Shown here piece by piece: positions 28,114 through 36,500 of a stretch of 64,000 nucleotides of DNA. The position numbers and the translations under genes are program-made. This DNA comes from G963676655 sp963676655. GTDB taxonomy: Bacteria; Verrucomicrobiota; Lentisphaeria; Victivallales; Victivallaceae. Position 1 is the first letter of the stretch. Every line of letters begins with the position of its first letter. Location: NCBI GenBank assembly GCA_963676655.2, contig CAXXKX010000003.1, forward strand, positions 868,001-932,000. The letters run 5' to 3'. The notes below the pieces were generated by a model. That model had not been told where the DNA came from. It worked only from the letters and a program-made list of their open reading frames with translations, and made no database searches.

Positions 28114-28857
28114 TTAAAAGCCACTAAACGGAGCAAATCCTTGAAAATACTCTTGCATATCTTCATAAGTCACATCTTTTATTTCGTGGAAAAATTGGTA
28201 AATTTCCGTCCAATCGCAATCAAATTTTTTAACTTGCTGTTTAGTTCGTCTTTTTAGAAAAAAATTAAATCTTTCTCCCAATCTATCATCAGGTAGCTCT
28301 AGGCCATATTCAAATGAAGTAGCATCATCAAAGGGGCCCTTAAATTCTTTAAATTGTTCATAGAAGTTTTTGATTTTCTCATGTTGCTCTATGAATGTAG
28401 GATCAGTCAAAGTTATCAAATTCACAACATAATCCTGATTAAATAAATCAGGGAAAAAATCATAAATGAAATAGATACAATTATAAATAGAATAATATAT
28501 TGCCTTTCCAGGAAATCTAAAAATCGTATCAACACAAGATCGATCAAGGATTAAAGCATCTCGAATTTGGTCTTTATAGTAGTTATGGTATTCTTTTCCA
28601 TCGCATTCAATCCCAATACAACTCTCAAATTTTTTAATAATAAAATCAAGCCTGAATTCCATAGGAACGTCTACTTTATATTGTGGGATAATACAAACAT
28701 CTGAGCTTAAATACTTGTTTATAGTATTTATAAATATGTCCTCAATTGGGCTATCTAAATCTTTGAATCTGAGTGGAGTTTTTATCTGATTATTATTTAT
28801 ATTTTTAATGAATTCATGCAATAACTCATTAACATTCTGAGGGTTATTATCTGACAT
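28114..28857 (-). CDS. PD-(D/E)XK nuclease-like protein (DUF559/Vsr-like fold)
   Basis: This 247-residue protein has the motif series of compact PD-(D/E)XK endonucleases at residues 35-125: SPIEDIF, then QYKVDVPMEFRLDFII (catalytic aspartate), then GIECDGKEYH (the E-x-K arm) and RDALILD. The motif IFRFPGKAI resembles the DUF559 'fR.pg..i' strand. The C-terminal half is charged and has no known domain. The gene is AT-rich and follows the DUF2235 gene on the same strand after 212 bp. Likely substrates are DNA ends or foreign DNA. The defence role is inferred from location. Confidence 0.65.
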   Translation of the reverse strand: MSDNNPQNVNELLHEFIKNINNNQIKTPLRFKDLDSPIEDIFINTINKYLSSDVCIIPQYKVDVPMEFRLDFIIKKFESCIGIECDGKEYHNYYKDQIRDALILDRSCVDTIFRFPGKAIYYSIYNCIYFIYDFFPDLFNQDYVVNLITLTDPTFIEQHEKIKNFYEQFKEFKGPFDDATSFEYGLELPDDRLGERFNFFLKRRTKQQVKKFDCDWTEIYQFFHEIKDVTYEDMQEYFQGFAPFSGF

Positions 28858-29069
28858 TATTTAACCTAGATTTTAAAATAATATTTCACAACTTTAAACT
28901 ACAGCTACAACTAACAAATTCAAATAAGATTACTCATGGGATAATTTGTTTTCGATCACCCTAAAACACTCCGCTTTTTGAGGTACAACTGATCAAACCA
29001 GTACCGGGCGTCTTTCAGCTTTGTCGGAATACTGATACATCTGTCACCAAGGCCATTCTCTTGAGAATT

Positions 29070-30047
29070 TTATACAGGCAATTCAGGAAGGTCACCACGA
29101 TTCGCAGGTCTGTAATCCGGCTTTAATTCTTTTCGCTTGTATGCTGAATCGTCAATAGGACTACCATCATCAATATCCCTGTATCCAATTCCTCCTCCAA
29201 TTGGTGACGCCCAAAAAGCATTCATTTCGTCATGCATTTTTCCATCAGCCATAGTTGAAAGAGCACAAACCTTTTTTCCATCGAATTTCATACCGCAATC
29301 CCTGGCTCGTCCAAGCATCCATATCAAAGCAATATTTGAAAGATCGCTTTCATCTTCGAGGTAACCTCCTCCAACATCAGAGTGAACTCCTGGAAACCAG
29401 CGCTGAACCGCTCTATCGCTGTTGAACTGTGTCAACTTAAACTTGCCTCTATTTTCGTCAATCGACATTGCGTGAAAAGCATTCTCCACTATATCCGGCA
29501 ACGCCTCGTCATCATAATCATCTATCCAAGCTGCCTTCACTGTATCCCATACACAAAGAGCTGTTATCGGCATGCGTCTAGCCTGATTATTAGATAAAAG
29601 TTTTCCAGCATCTGTATCATGGTCCAAGAAAGCATCAATGACTTCATCACATTTCCTCTTATCATGAGGGATTCCACATTTATCAATCAAATGAGCAAAT
29701 AGACGCGCAGTATACGCTCCACGACTAAATCCAAAAAGATAAATACGATTTTCTTCTGGTTTACATTTATTATCGTTCAACCAGTCGGATAATATGTCAT
29801 AACCCCGTTTCATTCGATCCGGGATATCCGTTCCAGTTGCTTTTGTCATTGTGATTTCATCCATGTAACAGGTTCCCACTCCGGTTACATATTTAACTTC
29901 AGGCACGAGGTTTTCAACATCCTTGGTAAAAAGCATACATTGTTCGACTTTATATACATTGGATAAAAGAGGCTGGCCGGTTTTATCGCATTTGTCAACT
30001 GAATTATACGTTCCGTCAAAAAGGAGTATTAAATTTCTGTTGGCCAT
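29070..30047 (-). CDS. DUF2235 alpha/beta hydrolase (Tle1-like phospholipase family)
   Basis: The 325-residue protein starts LILLFDGTYNSVDK, the usual entry to the DUF2235 fold. The nucleophile elbow is GFSRGAYTARLF (about residue 107) and the acid motif is GVHSDVGGGY (about 222). Known family members include Tle1 phospholipases of type VI secretion. Here there is no secretion context. The gene is preceded by a lipoprotein gene (two-base gap) and lies downstream of a CD-NTase/E2 pair. It may be a membrane-damaging effector of that system, or a toxin with its lipoprotein partner. The ribosome site is AGGAG. Confidence 0.75.
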   Translation of the reverse strand: MANRNLILLFDGTYNSVDKCDKTGQPLLSNVYKVEQCMLFTKDVENLVPEVKYVTGVGTCYMDEITMTKATGTDIPDRMKRGYDILSDWLNDNKCKPEENRIYLFGFSRGAYTARLFAHLIDKCGIPHDKRKCDEVIDAFLDHDTDAGKLLSNNQARRMPITALCVWDTVKAAWIDDYDDEALPDIVENAFHAMSIDENRGKFKLTQFNSDRAVQRWFPGVHSDVGGGYLEDESDLSNIALIWMLGRARDCGMKFDGKKVCALSTMADGKMHDEMNAFWASPIGGGIGYRDIDDGSPIDDSAYKRKELKPDYRPANRGDLPELPV

Positions 30048-30049
30048 TT

Positions 30050-30499
30050 TTACCTACTCCTTTTCGACTTTGTTGTTGCACTTTTACCATCTCCACCCCA
30101 TTCGCTTCCACTATTATTGGCAGGATGAATATCCTGCAATTCCCACTCGACACCCTGCGGAACAACAATCCCCAGGCTCAAGACTGTTGTCAGGGCAAAA
30201 AGCATATTAGTATGATACCTGACCTCGTATAAACCAACTCCTTTTATACTTTTTTCTCTATCCCAAGTACTCCATAGTTTATCGGAGTAAAAACATCGAT
30301 AAACAGTATCACTTCCTCTTTGAGGATATATTATTTTTTCCTCCTTCGTAAATTCCGATACTCCGTTGTTACTTTGGCTACCGGTCAATGCAAGCTGAGT
30401 ACACCCTTCTGAAAACATCATCACAGTTAAAATACAAACACTTGCCAACCCACGATAGGCCATTTCCCGTTGTTGAATTAACTTTTTAAATAAAGACAT
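30050..30499 (-). CDS. Small lipoprotein upstream of the DUF2235 hydrolase
   Basis: The 149-residue protein starts at the ATG at 30499 (GGAG six bases upstream) and has a lipobox with Cys33 (MMFSEGC). The mature part contains a hydrophobic stretch (NMLFALTTVLSLGIVV, about 105-120) and ends in a polar basic tail. No family is recognised with confidence. A lipoprotein tightly coupled to a Tle1-like hydrolase recalls Tli1-type immunity proteins, but this is a guess from position. It could equally anchor the hydrolase at the membrane. Confidence 0.65.
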   Translation of the reverse strand: MSLFKKLIQQREMAYRGLASVCILTVMMFSEGCTQLALTGSQSNNGVSEFTKEEKIIYPQRGSDTVYRCFYSDKLWSTWDREKSIKGVGLYEVRYHTNMLFALTTVLSLGIVVPQGVEWELQDIHPANNSGSEWGGDGKSATTKSKRSR

Positions 30500-30603
30500 C
30501 TTTAACTCCATTCTTTTCTTAAAAAACAACTGAAATTTATATATTCAATTTACCATAGTTTGCAATCCTACAGCTCACAAATTAATAGTAAACCATTTAC
30601 TTT

Positions 30604-31407
30604 TCATCTATATAGCCCCCAATGATTATATTGGCTAACTATATAAAGAACAACAGCAATATAAATAGTTTCATTAAGTTGCCAATTTTCAGGTTTATTC
30701 TTCGAGTTCATAATGAATTTTTCGGAATCCATTAAGCCTAGTTCCAATATTTCCTGATATTTATTTTTTTCAACAATAAGCTTTTTCCCTGCATCAGATT
30801 CATCTATCTTAAACTCTTCATATTCATTTTCTTTAATAAAAAGATCAATCTTTTCTATATTTTCTTGCAGGAGGCTCATTAGACCTTTATGAATCCAACG
30901 ATATTCATTAGAAAGGTCAAGAGCGGTATCAACAACAGCCTGCCTTTCTGATTCAGGAATCGCTGTCTGAAGTATTTCATACGCTCTTAGCATTTGTTCG
31001 TTGGGTCTGAAAAATGCAGTAGGATCATCAATTCTATTAATGACTTCAAGCTTATGCCATAGAAATGGAGAATTTAAACCAACCTTGAATATTAAATCAT
31101 CGAAGAACGCTGAACATAAATCATATAGAATATGCCTAGCAGGACGCCCTCCTGTCGCTCCTCCGGAATAATTATCAATGTATTTCCCTATTTTATCAAA
31201 GGACATAAAAGCCTCATATTTCAACTGCTCTATAGGCTCCTCGGTACATTCTTTTATATTATGCAATTCCCTTCCATAGCGGTCCAGTTTATCAGATTTC
31301 AAGCTGCGGTAGTTAAGATTACGATTACTACGTGCTTCGCGTACTGCATATATAGAGACAGCAAGACTTATTACAGAAATGATATCGGAAAAATGAATAG
31401 TATACAT
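30604..31407 (-). CDS. Single-pass membrane protein of unknown function in the CBASS-like operon
   Basis: This 267-residue protein has a transmembrane helix at the extreme N-terminus (FSDIISVISLAVSIYAV) and a large, mostly helical, charged soluble domain. No catalytic motif stands out. It begins nine bases after the E2-like gene, so the two are probably co-translated. Many CBASS loci encode an effector next to the nucleotidyltransferase, and a membrane-anchored protein in this place is a good effector candidate. Proof from sequence alone is not possible. Confidence 0.6.
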   Translation of the reverse strand: MYTIHFSDIISVISLAVSIYAVREARSNRNLNYRSLKSDKLDRYGRELHNIKECTEEPIEQLKYEAFMSFDKIGKYIDNYSGGATGGRPARHILYDLCSAFFDDLIFKVGLNSPFLWHKLEVINRIDDPTAFFRPNEQMLRAYEILQTAIPESERQAVVDTALDLSNEYRWIHKGLMSLLQENIEKIDLFIKENEYEEFKIDESDAGKKLIVEKNKYQEILELGLMDSEKFIMNSKNKPENWQLNETIYIAVVLYIVSQYNHWGLYR

Positions 31408-31416
31408 AAATATTTC

Positions 31417-32082
31417 CTATATATTGTTAATTTGCATTTCATCCAATTGAAACTTGAACCATGATCTGGGTGCCATCTTTCTTAAATCATTCAAGATATA
31501 ATGAAGATTGCATCTCCCCAGTCGCCCTTTACACCCGCACGGACATATTTTCTTGTTTGCCAACCTTTTTTTAATTGTAAGCAACCGCAAAATCCGAATC
31601 AATTCATCTGCGTCATATACTCCAAACAGGTTAGAGTAATCTTTGAGAATTCCTTCGTTTCCGTGCGGTAATTCACCAAAAACGAAGTCAATTCCGTGAT
31701 TAATCTTCAACGAAACAGCATAAAGGTAGGGGATAAGACAATTTTTCACATACCCCACGACACTTGGCTCCGAATATAAAATTCTCAATAAAGAAATGGG
31801 GGATCCGAGACATAAAGATTTTTCCCCTCTATTAACATGATGCTTACCATCATTCGGTATTTTCCCTCCTTTTTCCTTTACAACGGGAAGACTGCGAGGG
31901 AAAGTGTGAGGAATGTATATTTCAAGTTCGTAACTATCATTCACCAATGGATTACCATCTTGCTCATTCACGATAAAATCAAACCTACCGGCGAACAACA
32001 CCCCATTCCTGCAATCAGGAACAATAGAAATATATGGATAATTATCCAGAAATTTCTTTATGTCGTCCCCTCCAATAGTCAT
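31417..32082 (-). CDS. Prokaryotic E2-like protein with a cysteine-rich tail
   Basis: In this 221-residue protein, residues 20-100 follow the E2 (UBC-like) fold. A YELEIYIPHTFPRSLPVVKE strand-turn is followed by HHVNRGEKSLCLGSP, with the presumed catalytic Cys near residue 92 and the usual H-x-N placed just before it. The second half contains ICPCGCKGRLGRC near residue 180, a metal-binding or SEC-C-like knuckle. CBASS loci of the short type II class carry E2-like proteins without E1. The start codon directly follows the stop of the nucleotidyltransferase gene, which fits that arrangement. In such systems the E2 modifies or regulates the CD-NTase. That role is inferred here. Confidence 0.7.
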   Translation of the reverse strand: MTIGGDDIKKFLDNYPYISIVPDCRNGVLFAGRFDFIVNEQDGNPLVNDSYELEIYIPHTFPRSLPVVKEKGGKIPNDGKHHVNRGEKSLCLGSPISLLRILYSEPSVVGYVKNCLIPYLYAVSLKINHGIDFVFGELPHGNEGILKDYSNLFGVYDADELIRILRLLTIKKRLANKKICPCGCKGRLGRCNLHYILNDLRKMAPRSWFKFQLDEMQINNI

Positions 32083-33084
32083 TCAAATCTGCCACGGTTG
32101 AGGAGTTGATGATTTATCAATAGAGTGTTTTTGGGGAATATAAATCTCCGGAGCTCCTCCATTGATTCTTAGCTTTTCGGCTAATTTATTGCGGTTAACC
32201 ACCAAAGCAAATTTGCGATCGATTAGATCTTTGATATAATCAGCATCAGAAATAGAAAGTATGTGCGAAAAATCAGAATTAGCTTGGGTCAACCAAAATC
32301 TAAAATTGTCTTCCAGTCGTAAATGAGAGCTGTCTTTGCCGTACCAGCGATCGGCAAAATCCTCTTCTGGTCTAACGGGATTAGGGACCCGGGGAATTGA
32401 CTTATTGATGAATGAGTCCATCGTCTTCAAGATATTTTCCAGAGCAACAGCTATATTTTGTTCACCGCGATAAGCCCTGGCAGCCAATGTCGTTATTATA
32501 ATTGATATTGGCTTTAAATCTTCCTTCCCTTTGAACATTACATCTCTATGCCGTTTTAATATTTGTACACACCGCTGGAGAGGGGTCTTTCTTTTATAAA
32601 GAGGAACCTCATCCACTTGAGCGGCCTCCATTGCAAATTTTAATCCTTCAACATGCATACGAGACTCAAACCAAGCAGAGTAGCCCTCCGGATTACTAAT
32701 GTTCCAATCATCACATATTTTATAAAACCCGATATGCCGATCATCGGTTATTAATATTGCGGTTCCAGACGCTTTCCTGGCTAAGTTTTCATTTAAGCTG
32801 TAATATCTTCTCATTGCTTCAAAAACGTGCTGCTGCATTTCTTGATTAGCTGGAATACACGGAACGATATCCATGTGAAAATTCAATTCATCCTGATACT
32901 CAAGACGCCAGCAACGGTGCTTGGGTTCAAGTTCACTTTTTATCCCTCTACTTTTCCTATAACTTTCAAGTTCAATTCCAACCATTGTTTTTAACTGTTC
33001 TTGAGTATTAAGTTTCGTAGACACTCCTTCCCTTAGTTTACAGGCCAAATCCAAATAACTTTTTCCTGAATAACGGTTGGTCAA
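32083..33084 (-). CDS. cGAS/DncV-like nucleotidyltransferase, N-terminally truncated
   Basis: The protein is about 333 residues from a TTG start, and the frame opens only 11 codons earlier. It matches CBASS CD-NTases through EQLKTMVGIELESYRK, RCWRLEYQ and NFHMDIVPCIP, which holds the third catalytic aspartate (about residue 74). The normal N-terminal 60 or more residues are missing, including the GS nucleotide-binding motif. At the first D-x-D site the sequence reads YLDLACKL, so the first aspartate is Tyr. The protein is probably inactive unless rescued. Upstream sequence has stops in every frame that could restore it. The break lies at the edge of the relaxase region. Confidence 0.7.
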   Translation of the reverse strand: MTNRYSGKSYLDLACKLREGVSTKLNTQEQLKTMVGIELESYRKSRGIKSELEPKHRCWRLEYQDELNFHMDIVPCIPANQEMQQHVFEAMRRYYSLNENLARKASGTAILITDDRHIGFYKICDDWNISNPEGYSAWFESRMHVEGLKFAMEAAQVDEVPLYKRKTPLQRCVQILKRHRDVMFKGKEDLKPISIIITTLAARAYRGEQNIAVALENILKTMDSFINKSIPRVPNPVRPEEDFADRWYGKDSSHLRLEDNFRFWLTQANSDFSHILSISDADYIKDLIDRKFALVVNRNKLAEKLRINGGAPEIYIPQKHSIDKSSTPQPWQI

Positions 33085-33550
33085 AAAATCGTCCTCTTCG
33101 CTATCTTTGTTTATTTCTTAATTTTGGCTTAGTGGGCTTGTAGCTAGAGTGGCTGGTGCCCACTGTAGGAGGGCGTTTGTCAGTTTTAGCCAGTTATTTA
33201 CGGACTTTGATGAAACGCATGACTGTCGTCTGTGCTATTTCCAAGACATGAATTGTCAGTCTTCTTTAAATTCAATTGCCAGGAGTTTGTCGTCGGAATC
33301 AGGCAGCTGAGAAATGCAGATGTATCGGCTATTTTTTGCCTTCTTTTGTTATGTAAACTTTTCTCATTGTGCGTTTTTTGCGTGGCGGATTCGTGCGTAA
33401 AATTTGTGTGATTTTTGAGAGCCCATCTACTGATGGGAAATTGCGTCTGCCGGTAACGGCGGAATTATAAAACCTTCTGATTTTTGTCAAAACGGGTTGA
33501 TTTTTCATATTTTTGATGATAGACTGTTTTCGGGGTGTGTAAGGATATTC
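33085..33550. other. Divergent intergenic region, possible oriT
   Basis: The 466 bp between the CD-NTase and the relaxase contain an inverted repeat at 33131-33164 (AGTGGGC and GCCCACT, 20-base loop). There is no gene, although a 94-codon minus-strand frame (33329-33613) overlaps the relaxase start. MobF relaxases often have oriT beside their gene, so the inverted repeat is a candidate. It may also hold the junction where the defence island was cut. Confidence 0.35.
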
Positions 33551-36500
33551 TTGTACACAGCGGCGAAGATAAAAGCTAGTCATGGTAAAGGCGCGGACTT
33601 TTACCGTAAACATCTTTCAAGTAATGATTACTACAGTGAGAAAGACAAAGTCACAGGTCACTGGAAAGGGAATCTTGCATCTGCGTTTGGGCTATCCGGG
33701 GAAACGGTAACGCAGGAAGTCTTTTCGTTATTTCAACAGAATATTCATCCTGTAACAAAAGAAAAGCTTACACCAAGAAATAATCCTCATTCGATTCGTT
33801 TTTATGATTTTCAATGTTCGGCTCAGAAGTCGGTTTCGGTCATGGCGTTGTTCGATAAGCGTTTGGCTGAGGCGCATCGCAAAGCGGTGGAAATCGGCAT
33901 GAAGGAGTTGGAACGCTTTGCGGCGGTTAGGGTTCGCAAAGGCGATAACTGGGGTACGAAAAACTTCCTTTATACCGGAAAATTCGTCTATGCGGAGTAT
34001 CATCATGAAAACAGCAGGTTGCTTGATCCGCAATTGCATACTCACAATGTAATCGTCAATGTTGCGCAGGAGGAGGACGGTTCATTCAAGGCACTGGATG
34101 CGTCTGAAATGTATCGGGCGATTCGTTATGCCGGGAAATCTTACCAAAATGCGTTGGCGTGTGAGTGTATCCGGCTGGGCTATGACATCGAAATGAAGCG
34201 TTCCGACAAGGGGCTCATCACCGGTTTTGAACTAAATGGGATTGACGATGAGATTTTGAAACGCTGTTCCAGGCGGCGGGAACAGATCGACAAGGAAATC
34301 GAGAAATTTGTGTCGGAGAGAGGGCGTCAGCCAACCACGGATGAGATCAAGGTAATGACCTTGCAGACCCGTAGTCGCAAGATGCTGGAGAAAACTTCCA
34401 GAGAAGTAGATGACATAAAGATGGCATTATTCACCAGGGAGGAAAAAGACCATTTCCATAAGTTGCATGACCGGGCAATCCTGATGGGGGCGCTACGCTT
34501 GCCGCCAATTGATGAAGAACGCGCTGCTGTTCAAGTCAAAAAGGTCATGGATCAGCTTTTTGAGCGGCACAGCGTGTTACGCGGGGACGCAATTCTGGCG
34601 GAAGTTCAGAACCAGAATCTTGGCAGTACGCGACTGGAGGATCTCCATGCCGCTATTGAAGCGGTGCCGGGACTAATTAATCTTGGAAAACCGGCCGTAA
34701 ATCCCTATTTTACGACCGAAGAAAATATCGAACGGGAAAATTATTCGATACAGACGGTCAATCAGACCAAGGATTCTTGCCGGGATTTTGTCAGCGATTA
34801 TGTTCCTTTTTCCGAGGTAAAAGACGGTCACGACCATACGGCTCAGAAAGAGGTGATCGAGACGCTGATAAGCTCGAAAGATCCGTTTATGGTCTTTCGC
34901 GGCGTGGCCGGTGCGGGTAAGACTTCAACCTTGCAGGAACTCTGCAAGTGTCTGCGCAAAGGCGGAGTGAGGAATATTCATGTGGTTGCGCCGACGAACA
35001 GTGCGGTAGATGTATTGCGCACTGAAAACTTCAATTCAGCTCAGACGGTGGCGATGTTCCTGCAAAATCAGGACAAGCTGCCGCCGAAGGGGTCTTATCT
35101 GATCATTGACGAATCCGGGTTGAACTCGCTCAAGCACGGGTCCGAGGTGATTCGCCTGGCAATGGAAAATGAATACCGGGTGCTGTTTGTGGGTGACGCC
35201 AGACAGCATTCGTCGGTCGAAGCGGGGGACTTTTTCCGTCTGCTGGAGCAGCATTCGGAGATCACGAAGACTTCGCTGTCGCAGATTCATCGGCAGCAGA
35301 CGGCGGAATATCGCCAGGGAATTGAGCTGATTGCGGCAGGCTCCAGCAAGGAAGGCTTTGAGCATCTGGACGAACATGGTTTTATCCATGAGGATGAGGA
35401 CAAATACCTGGAGCAAGCGGCTGAGGATTTTGTGAGATTTACCGATGACGGAAGCAGGCCACTGGACTGCATCGCGGTATCTCCGACCAATCGGGAATGC
35501 GATGTGTTGACGACGATGATCCGGGAAAAGATGAAGGCCGCGAGCCGAATCATCAACGACGAAAACAATCTGGTCGAGTCGTTCCGTTCCTGGGGCTGGA
35601 CCAAGCCGCAGTTGGCCAATATCGACAACTATCAGATCGGCACGAAGGTATTTTTCAATACCAAGATCAGGGGAATCGCCCGGGCCGGAGAGATGGCGGA
35701 AGTGTCGGAGATTAATGATGGCAGGCTGCTGTTGAGTAACGGCAAAGCAATCAAGCCGTCGTTAATCCGGAGCGGAATCGACGTCGGAGACTCGGCGTCG
35801 CTACCGGTCGGACAAGGTGATATGGTCCGTTTCACGGTCAATCTGCGGATGCCCGGTTACAAGATCAACAACGGCAGTCTGGCAATCGCGACCGGGGTGC
35901 CGAATGAATATATTCTGCTGAACTCGAATCGGCGCGAACTGATGGAGATTCGTTTGCCGGAAAACTTCAAAGGCATCAAATACGGCTGGGTCATGACCTC
36001 TCATGTTGCGCAGGGAATGACCGCGCAGAATGTGGTCGTGGCGGCTGAAAAGATGTCGAAGCAGGCCTTTTATGTGGCCTGTTCCCGTGGAAAATACAAG
36101 CTGTCGCTGCATGTGCCGGAGAAGGAATATTTTCTGAAAAAGCTGATGGGGATTCCGACCGACCGGTTGTCGGTTCACGACTTGCTCGCAGCAAATGAGA
36201 TTGATGGACCGGTGGTTCCGGAACACCGGAATCCTCCGGGCGTTCCGCCAGCGGAGGAACTCAAGAAAGAATGCCGTCCCGATCCGCTAACTCTGATGGT
36301 GGAATGGACGAAACAGAATTTTGCAAAGCTGGCCCGTAAGGTCAAGGAAAAAGTTGAAGCGTTATCCGAATATGTCGCAGACACTCTGACGCCTGACTTG
36401 CAGGCGGCTGGGATTAGTCCGGCCGGCGCTGGTGCAGATGTGGCATTCCTGCAAGGTAAGCCGGCGGCAAAGGCTCCCATTGATAAGCCTGATGTTGCAG

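Noticed and set aside
27912..28166. 84-codon minus-strand frame in the gene-poor gap
   Set aside because: It overlaps the nuclease gene, has no ribosome site and no domain.
33329..33613. 94-codon minus-strand frame before the relaxase
   Set aside because: It overlaps the 5' end of the relaxase gene and looks like an antisense shadow plus intergenic sequence.
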